A model generated the notes under the pieces. That model was not told the origin of the DNA. It saw only the letters and a list, made by a program, of their open reading frames with translations, and made no database searches. Positions 32,592-42,081 of a DNA stretch of 64,000 nucleotides are shown here, in pieces (positions within the stretch are counted from its first letter, which is position 1; every line of letters starts with the position of its first letter). This DNA comes from Albidovulum denitrificans (GTDB lineage: Bacteria; Pseudomonadota; Alphaproteobacteria; Rhodobacterales; Rhodobacteraceae). Where the stretch lies: assembly GCF_002973535.1 (NCBI RefSeq), contig NZ_PVEP01000005.1, forward strand, positions 124,001 to 188,000. The letters run 5' to 3'. The position numbers and the translations under genes are program-made.

Positions 32592-34055
32592 ATGACCCAG
32601 TTGACCCGTCGCGGCTTCCTTGCCGCCTCTGCGGCCGGTGCCGCATCAATCCTTCTGCCTGCCACCGCGCGCGCCGCCGTTGCCGGACCCGCCGCGCTGC
32701 GGGCCACCACCCGCGTGATCGAGGTGAACGGCAAGGCCGCCACCGTCATGGGGCTGGTGAACGCGCAGGGCGGGCTTGGCCTGACGCTCGACCCCGCTTC
32801 GCGCTTCCGGGCCGAGTTGACCAATACGCTCGATATCGAGACCATCGTGCATTGGCATGGCCAGATCCCGCCCAACGCGCAGGACGGGGTGCCGAACACC
32901 AACCCGATGCTGAGGCCGGGCGAGACCCGCGCCTATGACTATGTCGCGCGCCCCGGCACCTTCTGGATGCACAGCCATATCCCGGAACAGGAGATCGGGC
33001 TGCTCGCCGCGCCGCTGATTGTGCTGAGCGAAACGGACCTGCGCGCCGACCGGCAGGAGGTGGTGCTGTTCCTGCACGATTTCACCTTCCGCACGCCCAA
33101 GGAGGTGCTGGCCGAGGTGACCGGCGGCATGGCGATGGACCACGGCGCCATGGATCATTCGGCACCCGCGGCGGGCGGCATGATGGGAGAGATGCCGGGC
33201 ATGACGATGGGCATGACGCACGACATGGGCGGCATGGTCATGGACCTGAACGATTTCAACTTCGATGCCTACCTTGCCAATGACCGCACGCTTGACGACC
33301 CCGAGGTGATCGCGGTCGAGAAGGGCGGGCGCGTGCGGCTGCGGGTCGTCAACGGCGCCTCGATGACGGCGTTCTGGATCGACCTTGGCGCGCAGGCGGG
33401 GCGGCTTGTCGCGGTCGATGGCGAACCCGTCCTGCCGCTGGAGGGGCGCCGCTTCCCGCTCGCCCCGGCGCAACGGCTCGACATCGAGGTCGATCTGCCC
33501 TTGGACGGTGCCGCGCTGCCCGTCCTTGCGCTGCGCGAAGGCGCGCGAGAGCGGACCGGGATCATCCTTGCGCCCCAAGGCGCCGATGTGCCGCGTCTTT
33601 CACCGCTGTCCGGGGCCGACCACCCGGCGGTGTCGGGCGACATGACGCTGGAACTGGCGCTTCGTGCCGCCACGCCCTTGCCCGAACGGCCCTTGGATAA
33701 CGGGCAAATGGTGATGCTGATGGGGGCGATGCAGCCCTATCTCTGGACCATCAATGGCCGGACCTGGGACAACCGCATTCCGGTCGCGGCGCGAAGCGGT
33801 GAGCGGGTGGAAATGATGTTCCACAACATGTCGATGATGGCCCATCCCATGCACCTGCACGGCCATGTCTTTCAGGTCGTCGGCATCAACGGCAGCCGTT
33901 TTTCCGGCGCGAAGCGCGATACGGTTCTGGTGCCGCCGATGGCCAGTGTCACCATCGCCTTCGATGCAGGTGAAGCCGCGCCCTGGATGCTGCATTGTCA
34001 CCAGATGGGCCATCTGGCCGCCGGGATGATGACCGAACTGGCCGTCACGGCCTGA
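32592..34055 (+). CDS. Multicopper oxidase (CopA/CueO type) with Tat signal
   Basis: A 487-residue three-cupredoxin oxidase. A twin-arginine signal (T-R-R-G-F-L) opens it. Copper ligands appear in four clusters: H-W-H-G, W-M-H-S-H, H-P-M-H-L-H-G-H and the H-C-H-x-x-x-H-x-x-x-G-M type-1 site near the C-terminus. A Met/His-rich insert (about 176-218) resembles the cuprous-ion loop of CueO. It should oxidise Cu(I) in the periplasm. No copper P-type ATPase or CueR gene is in the window. Confidence 0.93.
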   Translation: MTQLTRRGFLAASAAGAASILLPATARAAVAGPAALRATTRVIEVNGKAATVMGLVNAQGGLGLTLDPASRFRAELTNTLDIETIVHWHGQIPPNAQDGVPNTNPMLRPGETRAYDYVARPGTFWMHSHIPEQEIGLLAAPLIVLSETDLRADRQEVVLFLHDFTFRTPKEVLAEVTGGMAMDHGAMDHSAPAAGGMMGEMPGMTMGMTHDMGGMVMDLNDFNFDAYLANDRTLDDPEVIAVEKGGRVRLRVVNGASMTAFWIDLGAQAGRLVAVDGEPVLPLEGRRFPLAPAQRLDIEVDLPLDGAALPVLALREGARERTGIILAPQGADVPRLSPLSGADHPAVSGDMTLELALRAATPLPERPLDNGQMVMLMGAMQPYLWTINGRTWDNRIPVAARSGERVEMMFHNMSMMAHPMHLHGHVFQVVGINGSRFSGAKRDTVLVPPMASVTIAFDAGEAAPWMLHCHQMGHLAAGMMTELAVTA

Positions 34056-34062
34056 GGGCGCG

Positions 34063-34087
34063 AAGGGTCGGCCCGATGCCGACCCTT
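34063..34087. terminator. Hairpin between convergent multicopper oxidase and GMC genes
   Basis: AAGGGTCGG (34063-34071) and CCGACCCTT (34079-34087) form a perfect 9-base stem with a 7-base loop eight bases after the oxidase stop. No T-run follows, but the location between converging genes fits termination. Confidence 0.55.
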
Positions 34088-34116
34088 CCGAGTCGGCTCC
34101 CGTCCAAACGGGGATG

Positions 34117-35724
34117 TCAGGATTTCGCCGCCCGCCTGATAAGATCGCTGGCGCGTTCTGCGATCATGATCGTGGGGGAATTGGTGTTGCCGGAGGTGAT
34201 GCGCGGCATGATCGACGCATCCACGACACGCAGCCCGGAAACACCCCTGACGCGCAGGTCCGCATCGACGACCGCGCGGTCGTCCGCGCCCATCCGCGCC
34301 GTCCCGACCGGATGAAAGATCGTCGAGGCGATCTGGCCCGCGCCGGTCACAAGCTCTTCGTCGCTTGTAAAGGTGGGGCCTGGCTTGAACTCTTCGGGCC
34401 GGTACCGGGCCAGCGGGGCCTGCGCCATGATCCTGCGGGTCAGGCGGATCGCGCGCGCCGCCGAAAGCCGGTCCTGCCCGGCCGACAGGTAGTTTGGCTG
34501 GATTTCTGGATGCGCCCGCGGATCGGGCGAGGTGATGTGGACATGGCCGCGGCTTTCGGGGCGAAGCTGGCAGACGCTGGCGGTGATCGCGGGGAAGTCG
34601 TGGGGGGCCTGTCCAAAGGCCTCAAGCGTCACCGGCTGGACGTGGAATTCCAGATCCGGGGTCGCGACACTTTCATGCGAACGGGCAAAGGCCCCAAGCT
34701 GGCTTGGCGCCATGGACATCGGGCCGCTGCGCTTCAGCACATATTCCAGCCCGATCATCGCCTTGCCCCAAAGCGACGCGCTCATCGTGTTCAGGGTTTT
34801 CGCGCCCTGCACGCGGTAGGCGCAGCGGATTTGCAGGTGGTCCTGAAGGTTGCCGCCAACGTCCGGTGCCTCATGCAGGACGTCGATGCCATGGGTTTGC
34901 AGCAAGGCCCCCGGCCCGATGCCCGAAAGTTGCAGCAGCTGCGGCGATCCGATGGCGCCCGATGAGAGGATGACCTCGCGCCGCGCGGTGGCGCAGGCGG
35001 GCTGGCCCTGGCGCAGGAACTGCACCCCCTTGGCGCGTTTTCCGGCGAACAGGACCTTTTCGGCCTGCGCGTGGGTCAGGACGGTCAGGTTCGGGCGCTG
35101 CCGTGCGGGGCGCAGGAACCCCTTCGCCGTACTCCAGCGCCAGCCCTTGCGCTGGTTCACCTTGAAATAGCCAACGCCGGAATTGTCCCCGCGATTGAAA
35201 TCGGCGGTTTCGGGGATGCCCGCCGCGATGGCGGCCTGTTTCCAGGCGTCGAGGATTTCCCACTTCAACCGCTGTTCTTCGACCCGCCATTCGCCGCCTT
35301 CGCCATGCGCCTGGGAGGGGCCTTCGAAATAATCCTCGGACTTGATGAAATAGGGCAGGACATCGTCCCAGCCCCAGCCGGTATTCCCCATCTGGCGCCA
35401 GCCGTCGTAATCGGCCGACTGCCCGCGCAGGTAGAGCATCCCGTTGATCGAGGAGCAGCCGCCCAGAACCCGCCCGCGGGGATAAAGCAGCGACCGCCCG
35501 CCAAGCCCGTCGCAGGGCGCGGTGGAAAAGCCCCAGTCGGTACGCGGATTTCCGATGCAGTAGAGATAGCCGACGGGAATGTGAATCCAGGGATAATTGT
35601 CCTTTCCGCCCGCCTCCAGAAGCAGGACGCGGGTGTCGTGATCCTCGCTCAGGCGGTTGGCCAGAACGCATCCCGCCGAACCGGCGCCGACGATGATATA
35701 GTCGAATTCACCGCAATCCTGCAT
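34117..35724 (-). CDS. GMC-family FAD oxidoreductase (choline-dehydrogenase-like)
   Basis: A 535-residue flavoenzyme. The FAD fingerprint V-G-A-G-S-A-G-C-V-L-A-N-R-L is at about 12-25, the GMC signature follows G-G-x-S-S-I-N-G-M-L-Y near 88, the active-site His lies in F-H-P-V-G-T and the C-terminal N-T-N-S-P-T loop carries the second catalytic residue. It oxidises an alcohol to an aldehyde or ketone. It is divergent from the second TRAP system (188 bases apart) and could act on the imported compound or its precursor. Confidence 0.9.
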   Translation of the reverse strand: MQDCGEFDYIIVGAGSAGCVLANRLSEDHDTRVLLLEAGGKDNYPWIHIPVGYLYCIGNPRTDWGFSTAPCDGLGGRSLLYPRGRVLGGCSSINGMLYLRGQSADYDGWRQMGNTGWGWDDVLPYFIKSEDYFEGPSQAHGEGGEWRVEEQRLKWEILDAWKQAAIAAGIPETADFNRGDNSGVGYFKVNQRKGWRWSTAKGFLRPARQRPNLTVLTHAQAEKVLFAGKRAKGVQFLRQGQPACATARREVILSSGAIGSPQLLQLSGIGPGALLQTHGIDVLHEAPDVGGNLQDHLQIRCAYRVQGAKTLNTMSASLWGKAMIGLEYVLKRSGPMSMAPSQLGAFARSHESVATPDLEFHVQPVTLEAFGQAPHDFPAITASVCQLRPESRGHVHITSPDPRAHPEIQPNYLSAGQDRLSAARAIRLTRRIMAQAPLARYRPEEFKPGPTFTSDEELVTGAGQIASTIFHPVGTARMGADDRAVVDADLRVRGVSGLRVVDASIMPRITSGNTNSPTIMIAERASDLIRRAAKS

Positions 35725-35912
35725 CGTGGCTCCTCCAGTTCAAGCCTCGGTCCGCCGCCAGAAAGAGGTCGGCGCCGCCCGAGCGAAAGCACCGATTTCG
35801 CACATCGGCTGTCGAATAACAGTCATAGGGCCGTGGGAGGTCTTCGCACTAGGCTCCCCCTGCCGCAAGCGGTTCGAAAACCGGCACGCGGCAGGATAGG
35901 GAGGAAATACGA

Positions 35913-37013
35913 ATGAATATCAAGCACATGCTCAAATCGGGCGTGAGTATTGCCTGTTTTGCGGGTCTTCTTGCGACCGTGACCGCACCCGCCCATGCAG
36001 AAGAGGTGGAAAAGCTGAAATGGGCCGTTCCGATCAGTTTCTCGTCGAACCTGACGGCGCTGGGGGATACGCTGCCCTGGGTCGCCAAGCAGCTCGACCG
36101 CGCGTCTGGCGGCAATATCGTTCTTGAGGTGTTCGAGCCGGGCAAGATGATCCCCGCGCTGGCGGTCTTCGAAAGCACCGCGACGGGGCAGATCGAGGCG
36201 GGCTATAGCTGGATGGGCTATGAACGCGGTCAGGTTCCCGCATCGGCCCTGTTCGGCGCCACGCCCTTCGGCCTGGAACCGGCCGAGTTCATCGCCTGGA
36301 TGTATGAAGGCGAAGGCAACACCCTGCTTCAGGAGTTGTTCGAGCCCTACAATGTGCATCCGATCCTCTGCGGCGTCATCAGCCCCGAGGCGGCGGGCTG
36401 GTTCAAGTTCCCGATTGAGAGCGTCGATCAGTTGAACGGGCTGAAGTTCCGCGCGGCGGGCCTTGGCGGCGAGATCATGAAAGAGGTCGGCATGTCGGTC
36501 ACCGTCCTGCCGGGCGGAGAGCTTTACCAGGCGCTTGAGACCGGGGTGCTGGATGCGACCGAGTTCTCTCTGCCCACGGTGGATGAACAGCTTGGCTTCT
36601 ATCAGGTGGCGAAATACTACCACCTGCCGGGCTGGCATCAGCCTTCGACCTCGCAATACCTCTATATCAACGGCGACGTCTGGAACGGGCTGAACCCGAC
36701 CACGCAGGCCCTGATCGAGACGACCTGCATGGCGGGTGTGACCTATGCCATGGCCCGCGCCGAGGCCCTTCAGGGCGCGGTGCTGGAAACTTTTGCCGAA
36801 AAGGGCGTTTCGGCCGAACGGCTGCCCGACGAGGTGCTTCAGAAATTCCGCGACGCGACCGAGGTCGTGATGGCCCGCGAATCCGCGGCCGATCCCCAGT
36901 TCGCGAAGATCTACACCTCGATGAAGACCTTCCAGGCGCAGAACGCCGAATGGCATTCGCTGGGCTACCTGCCACGCGACTGGAAATGGGCGAACGAGCC
37001 TGCCGCGAAATGA
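35913..37013 (+). CDS. TRAP transporter solute-binding protein (TakP-like)
   Basis: A 366-residue binding protein with a signal peptide ending near residue 29 (A-H-A before E-E). The length and the G-L-K-F-R-A-A-G-L-G-G motif place it with the larger TakP-type proteins that bind 2-oxo acids, lactate or related monocarboxylates. The arginine in the F-R-A motif is the usual carboxylate clamp. GGGAGG is located 11 bases before the ATG at 35913. Confidence 0.9.
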   Translation: MNIKHMLKSGVSIACFAGLLATVTAPAHAEEVEKLKWAVPISFSSNLTALGDTLPWVAKQLDRASGGNIVLEVFEPGKMIPALAVFESTATGQIEAGYSWMGYERGQVPASALFGATPFGLEPAEFIAWMYEGEGNTLLQELFEPYNVHPILCGVISPEAAGWFKFPIESVDQLNGLKFRAAGLGGEIMKEVGMSVTVLPGGELYQALETGVLDATEFSLPTVDEQLGFYQVAKYYHLPGWHQPSTSQYLYINGDVWNGLNPTTQALIETTCMAGVTYAMARAEALQGAVLETFAEKGVSAERLPDEVLQKFRDATEVVMARESAADPQFAKIYTSMKTFQAQNAEWHSLGYLPRDWKWANEPAAK

Positions 37014-37063
37014 CCGGCGCTTTCCCGCTTTAGCCTCTGCGAAACCGGACGGGAGTGCCGCCG

Positions 37064-37618
37064 ATGCCACATCTTGTCGAAGACACCCCGACGGCGGGGC
37101 ATGCGCATCTTGAGGGGCGTCTGCCCCTCATCTCGCGCATCCTTGACGGCATGGTCAGGGCCATCGCCGTCACCGCGCATCTCAGCTGGCTTGTCCTGAT
37201 CGCCGTCATCATCGCCAATGTCGTGCTGCGCTATGTCTTTGCCGACAGCCTTGTCGCGCTGGAAGAGATGCAATGGCATCTCTACGCCTATGCGCTGATG
37301 ATCGGGGTGGCCTATTGCCTGGTCGAGGATCAGCACGTCCGGGTCGATGTGATCTCGGAACATTGGCCGGTGAAGCGGCGCGCGCTGATCGACCTGCTGG
37401 CGATGGTCATCCTCGTGATGCCGTTTGCCTATGTCATCGCGCGTGACTCGATCCCGTTCGTCGAGTTTTCCCGCAAGCTGAACGAGGTGTCGCGCTCGCC
37501 CGGCGGGCTGTCGCACCGATGGCTTCTGAAGGCGGTGATCCCCGGCGCGATGGGTCTTGTCTTTCTTGCGGCCCTGTCGCGCGCCCTGCGAATGGTCGGC
37601 CTGCTGCGCGACCGTTGA
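37064..37618 (+). CDS. TRAP transporter small permease subunit (DctQ family)
   Basis: A 184-residue membrane protein with four helices and the conserved N-x-x-x-R-Y at the end of helix 1, E-E-M-Q-W-H-L in the loop and H-V-R-V-D before helix 3, as in DctQ of TakP-type systems. The ATG at 37064 has GGGAG upstream; the GTG at 37055 is less likely. It forms one unit with the genes on either side. Confidence 0.9.
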   Translation: MPHLVEDTPTAGHAHLEGRLPLISRILDGMVRAIAVTAHLSWLVLIAVIIANVVLRYVFADSLVALEEMQWHLYAYALMIGVAYCLVEDQHVRVDVISEHWPVKRRALIDLLAMVILVMPFAYVIARDSIPFVEFSRKLNEVSRSPGGLSHRWLLKAVIPGAMGLVFLAALSRALRMVGLLRDR

Positions 37619-37657
37619 TCCCCCAAATTCCCATCAGCCGCCCACAAAGGAGCGCCA

Positions 37658-39028
37658 ATGTTCGGTCTCGCGGTAAACGAACTGCTGGTCATCAGCATGC
37701 TGGTTGGCTTTATCGCCCTCCTGTTCCTTGGCGTCCCGGTGGTCTGGTCGCTGGCCGGAACTTCGCTGGTCATCGCCATCCTCGCACTGGGTCTTAACGA
37801 ATATCTTGGTTCCGACACCTATTTCCTCGACAGCTGGCGGGATTACGCGGTGATCGTGCAGCGTATCTGGGCGATCATGGAAAACGCCGTTCTGGTCGCG
37901 TTACCCCTGTTCATCTTCATGGGGCTGATGCTTGATCAGTCGGGGTTGGCCGAAACGCTGATGAAGGAATTCGCCAACACCCTTGGCCGCTTCAATGGCG
38001 GGCTGGCGGTGGCAGTGATCCTGATCGGCATCCTGCTGGCGGCATCGACCGGGATCGTCGGCGCCTCGGTCGTGCTGCTGACCACGATCGCGATGCCGAT
38101 CATGCTGGAACAGGGCTATGACAAGCGGCTGGCGGCGGGGGTGATCGCCTCGGCCGGGACGCTCGGCATCCTGATCCCGCCTTCGATCATGCTGATCATC
38201 ATGGCCGATCAACTGGCGCTTTCGGTGGGCGAGTTGTTCATGGGCGCGCTGGTGCCTGGCATCCTGCTTGGCCTGGCCTATCTGGTCTATGTGGTGGTGA
38301 TCGTCACCCTTAATCCGGCACTGGCGCCGCGCCCCCGCAACCTTGCGCCGCTGACCGCGGGCAGCCTTCTGCGCACGGTGTTGGCCGTACTACCGCCGCT
38401 GGGGCTGATCGTTGCCGTCCTCGGCTCTATCTTCGCAGGGATCGCGACCCCGACAGAGGCCGCCGGGATCGGCGCGCTGGGGGCAAGCCTTCTGGCGCTG
38501 GCCAACGGAAGGCTGAGCCTTTCGGTGCTGTATGAGGTGTCCCGGCGCACGACGCTGACGACCGCTTTCATCTTCGGCATCTTCATCGGCGCCACCGCCT
38601 TCGCGCTTGTCATGCGCGCCCTTGGCGGGGATGAAATGATCGCGGCCGGGCTGAACGCCATCCCGTTCGGCGACATGGGCGTGATTATCACGATCCTTGC
38701 GTTTTCCTTCATCGCCGGGTTCTTCCTCGACTGGCTGGAGATCACCCTGATCTTCCTGCCGCTGGTCGGTCCGGTCGTGGTCAACGATCTTGGCCACGAT
38801 CCGATCTGGTTCGTGATCCTGTTCTCGGTCGCGCTTCAGACCTCCTTCATCACGCCGCCGGTTGGCTTTTCTCTCTTCTATCTCAAGGGGGCTGCCCCGA
38901 AAGAGGTTGCCACGAAAGACATCTACAGGGGGATCGTACCTTTCGTGCTGATCCAGCTTTCCATCGTGGCCCTGATCCTGATCCTGCCGGAAATCGTGAC
39001 CTGGCTGCCGCAATTGGTCTACGATTGA
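37658..39028 (+). CDS. TRAP transporter large permease subunit (DctM family)
   Basis: A 456-residue DctM-type transporter, longer than the first one because of an extended first loop (about 50-75), which is usual for the TakP subgroup. The A-S-T-G-I-V-G-A-S-V segment, I-P-P-S-I-M-L-I and the matching I-T-P-P-V-G-F-S-L motif of the second half are visible. It ends 20 bases before the LysR gene, read in the same direction. Confidence 0.93.
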   Translation: MFGLAVNELLVISMLVGFIALLFLGVPVVWSLAGTSLVIAILALGLNEYLGSDTYFLDSWRDYAVIVQRIWAIMENAVLVALPLFIFMGLMLDQSGLAETLMKEFANTLGRFNGGLAVAVILIGILLAASTGIVGASVVLLTTIAMPIMLEQGYDKRLAAGVIASAGTLGILIPPSIMLIIMADQLALSVGELFMGALVPGILLGLAYLVYVVVIVTLNPALAPRPRNLAPLTAGSLLRTVLAVLPPLGLIVAVLGSIFAGIATPTEAAGIGALGASLLALANGRLSLSVLYEVSRRTTLTTAFIFGIFIGATAFALVMRALGGDEMIAAGLNAIPFGDMGVIITILAFSFIAGFFLDWLEITLIFLPLVGPVVVNDLGHDPIWFVILFSVALQTSFITPPVGFSLFYLKGAAPKEVATKDIYRGIVPFVLIQLSIVALILILPEIVTWLPQLVYD

Positions 39029-39048
39029 ACCGGGGCGGAGGGGTCGGC

Positions 39049-39948
39049 ATGCAGTTCAACTGGGACGACGTCAGGATCTTTCTTGAAATCGAACGGACGG
39101 GGCGGCTTAGCCGCGCCGCCAAGAGGCTTGGCGTCAGCCACACAACGATTGCCCGTCGCATACGGCAGATGGAGGCCCGGTTCGGCTGCCATCTTTTCGA
39201 GCCGACGGATGACGGGCTGATCCTGACCGCCGCCGGGTCGCAGGTTCTGCAAAAGGCGACGGAGATGGAGAACGCCGCCGTCGACATCTCTGACCGGCTG
39301 GCACGGTTGGAAGGCAAGAACAAGGGGCGCGTTCGGGTGGGGGCGCCCGACGGGTTCGGCAATGCCGTCCTCTCCCATATCCTGCCGGAACTGGTGAAGG
39401 AGAATCCGGGAACCGAGGTGGAGTTCGTGCCGGTGCCTGCGTCACACAAGCTTTGGCGGCGCGATGTCGATATTGCGGTCAGCCTGGACCGGCCGCTCTC
39501 TGGCCAGGTGATCATGCGCAAGCTGACCGATTACGATCTGCGGCTTTATGCCGGGCCGGGGTTCTTTGACGGAAAGAACGTCCCGACCTGTCGTGAAGAG
39601 CTTCGGGAATACCCGTTTGTGGGGTACATCGACGAATTGCTCTATACGCCGGAACTCGATTTCAACCGCGCCATTCTGCCGGGGCTGAACGTCGTTTACC
39701 GCGCCGCCACCGTCAAGGCGCAGTTCGACGCCGTGAAGAACAACGCGGGCCTTGGTGTCCTGCCCTGCTTCATGACGCGAAATACCAACCTCCTGCCGAT
39801 CATGCCGGAAGAGATCAACTTCGTCCGCACCTACTGGCTGCTGTACCCCGAGGAATATCGGCTGCTGTCGCATATCCAGCTGGTCAGCAATTTCATACAT
39901 AACCGAACCCGCGAGATGTACGATATCTTCCGCTGCCCCGCGACCTAG
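39049..39948 (+). CDS. LysR-family transcriptional regulator
   Basis: A 299-residue regulator: winged helix at about 4-62 (R-L-S-R-A-A-K-R-L-G-V-S-H-T-T-I-A-R-R) and an effector domain of two lobes from about 88. The ATG at 39049 has CGGAGGGG upstream. Unusually for LysR it is downstream of and co-directional with the TRAP genes rather than divergent; it may respond to the imported acid. Confidence 0.9.
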   Translation: MQFNWDDVRIFLEIERTGRLSRAAKRLGVSHTTIARRIRQMEARFGCHLFEPTDDGLILTAAGSQVLQKATEMENAAVDISDRLARLEGKNKGRVRVGAPDGFGNAVLSHILPELVKENPGTEVEFVPVPASHKLWRRDVDIAVSLDRPLSGQVIMRKLTDYDLRLYAGPGFFDGKNVPTCREELREYPFVGYIDELLYTPELDFNRAILPGLNVVYRAATVKAQFDAVKNNAGLGVLPCFMTRNTNLLPIMPEEINFVRTYWLLYPEEYRLLSHIQLVSNFIHNRTREMYDIFRCPAT

Positions 39949-40097
39949 GCGCTTTGTCGATGGCCCCGCGTCAAAGCCCTTGTGTTTGGCGTGGCGGTGT
40001 CGGTTTTCGGCCGTCCCTTGCCGTTTCATAAAGCACTTTCAGAGCGGAAGGTCAGAAGTTTGCTCCGTTGGCGCTGCGCATCCTTCGAAGGGCTGCT

Positions 40098-40712
40098 ATG
40101 AAGGGCCGAACCGTTCCTGACCCGATGATCGCGATGCCCCGTCCGGCTATTACCGCCTATCCGCTTCTGCCCGGCCGCGTTCACGAGGTGTCCGGCCCCG
40201 GTGCCGTGGCCTTCGTGCTGCGGGCCGCGCGGCAGGCGGGGGCGGATCTTCTGTGGGTGCGCGAAGACTGGCAGGCCGACATGCTGCACCCGCTTGGGTT
40301 TGCGGGCTTTGATCCGGCGCGGCTGGTAATGGCGATGACCGGGGATCAGAAGGACACGCTGGCCGTCGCCGAAGAGGCCCTGCGCGACGGGGCCGTCGCC
40401 ATGGTGGCGCTTGAGATCACCGCCCCCCTCAGCCTGACCGCCGGGCGGCGCTTGCAGCTTGCCGCAAGGGCCGGGGGGACGACCGGGCTGTGCCTGATCC
40501 CCGAGGGCATGGGCAGCAATGCGGCCGAGACGCGCTGGCACTGTGCGCCGGTCTTCGATCCGGGCGACTCGACTCTGCAATGCTGGCGGCTTATCAAGAA
40601 CAAATCGGGAACTCTTGGGTCTTGGCATGTTCGATGGGATGCAGAGACGGGTCGTGTCGCTGTGGTTCCCCCGGCTGGCGACAGACCGGGTGCTGAGGAC
40701 ATGCCTGACTGA
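40098..40712 (+). CDS. imuA: ImuA-like protein of the mutagenesis cassette
   Basis: A 204-residue RecA/SulA-superfamily protein without an intact Walker A motif, as in ImuA proteins. It keeps the H-E-V-S-G-P-G-A opening and L-x-W-V-R-E strand typical of the family. It is required with ImuB and DnaE2 for damage-induced mutagenesis. No LexA box of the alphaproteobacterial type (GTTC-N7-GTTC or GAAC-N7-GAAC) is visible in the 149 bases before it. Its last 86 bases overlap imuB. Confidence 0.88.
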   Translation: MKGRTVPDPMIAMPRPAITAYPLLPGRVHEVSGPGAVAFVLRAARQAGADLLWVREDWQADMLHPLGFAGFDPARLVMAMTGDQKDTLAVAEEALRDGAVAMVALEITAPLSLTAGRRLQLAARAGGTTGLCLIPEGMGSNAAETRWHCAPVFDPGDSTLQCWRLIKNKSGTLGSWHVRWDAETGRVAVVPPAGDRPGAEDMPD

Positions 40713-42081
40713 TCGGCCCTTTGTCCTGACGCTGAAGGACAGCAATGCCAACCGGATCCATTGCCTGAATGCGGCGGCGGGGCGGCAGGGGCTTTATCGC
40801 GGGATGAGCTTTTCCGACGCGCGGGCCTTTTGCCCCGATCTGATCAGCCGCCCGGCGCGGCCCGATCTGGACGCGCAGTTCCTGACCGCCCTGCGCCGCT
40901 GGGCGCTGCGCTGGTGTCCCTGGGTCGCGCGCGACGGCGCGGACGGGCTGGTGCTGGACATCACCGGATCGGCGCATCTGTTCGGCGGGGAAGAGGCGAT
41001 GCTGGCGGCGATGGGCCAGCGGCTGGCCCGTGCCGGGCTGTCGGTGCGGCCGGGGCTGGGCGATACGCGCGGGGCGGCCTGGGCGCGGGCGCATTACGGC
41101 GCGGACGCGGCGCTGGCCGATTTGCCGGTCGAGGCGCTGCGGCTGGATGCCGAAACCGCCGCCGGGCTGAAGCGCATGGGGCTGCGCCGCATCGGTGATC
41201 TGTCCGGCACCCCGCGCGCGCCCTTGGCGCGCCGTTTCGGGCCGGGCCTTCTGCTGCGGCTGGATCAGGCGCTGGGGCATCAGCCCGAGCAGATCAGCCC
41301 CGAGACCGAGCCGCCGCATTACGGTATCCGCATGACCCTGCCTGAGCCCATCGGGCTGGAAAGCGACGTGATGGCGGCGGCGGATCGGCTGCTGACCCGG
41401 CTTTGTGACAAGCTCTGCGCGCAAGAGGCCGGGGCGCGGGTCCTGTGCCTGACGCTGCGCCGGGTCGACAGCAATGCCCAGCAGGTCGAACTGCGCCTGG
41501 CCCGCCCGATGCGCGACCCGGCCCGTATCCTGCCGTTGTTTCAGCGCGGCATCGCACAGGTGGAGGCCGGTTTCGGCATTGATCAGGTCCGGCTGGCGGC
41601 GGTGCAGGTCGCCCCCCTGCCGGCCGAACAGATCAGCAGCGCCCGCAGCCGCGATCCGGGGCGGCTGGACGACCTGATCACCCGGATCGGAACGCGGATC
41701 GGGCTGGAAAACGTGCAGCGCTTCCTGCCCGCCGACAGCCACATCCCGGAGCGCAGCTTCATTATCGCGGCGGCCGCCTGTTCCGAGCCGGACAGCACCT
41801 GGATCAGCCCGAACCCGCGGCCGGTACGGATTTTCCCGCCCGAACCGATCGCCGCGACAGGCAATCGGCCGCCCGAACGGTTCCGCTGGCGGCGGATGGC
41901 GCTGACCACGGGCCGCGCGACGGGGCCGGAACGGATCGCGCCGGAATGGTGGCTGGATGACCCGAACTGGCGCAGCGGTCTGCGCGATTACTGGCGCGTC
42001 GAAACCTTGCAGGGGCGGCGGCTGTGGCTTTTTCACACGCCGCAGGAACCGGGCTGGTTCGTGCAGGGGGAATTCGCGTGA
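40627..42081 (+). CDS. imuB: ImuB, Y-family polymerase-like protein
   Basis: A 484-residue DinB-related protein. It has the Y-family fold (R-V-V-S-L-W-F-P-R start, L-D-I-T-G-S-A-H-L-F-G-G near 110-121, then a helix-hairpin-helix around 185-200) but lacks the acidic triad of active polymerases, as ImuB proteins do; it acts as a hub between the beta clamp and DnaE2. Start codon choice: ATG at 40627 or 40639. Its stop overlaps the dnaE2 GTG. Confidence 0.9.
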   Translation: MFDGMQRRVVSLWFPRLATDRVLRTCLTDRPFVLTLKDSNANRIHCLNAAAGRQGLYRGMSFSDARAFCPDLISRPARPDLDAQFLTALRRWALRWCPWVARDGADGLVLDITGSAHLFGGEEAMLAAMGQRLARAGLSVRPGLGDTRGAAWARAHYGADAALADLPVEALRLDAETAAGLKRMGLRRIGDLSGTPRAPLARRFGPGLLLRLDQALGHQPEQISPETEPPHYGIRMTLPEPIGLESDVMAAADRLLTRLCDKLCAQEAGARVLCLTLRRVDSNAQQVELRLARPMRDPARILPLFQRGIAQVEAGFGIDQVRLAAVQVAPLPAEQISSARSRDPGRLDDLITRIGTRIGLENVQRFLPADSHIPERSFIIAAAACSEPDSTWISPNPRPVRIFPPEPIAATGNRPPERFRWRRMALTTGRATGPERIAPEWWLDDPNWRSGLRDYWRVETLQGRRLWLFHTPQEPGWFVQGEFA

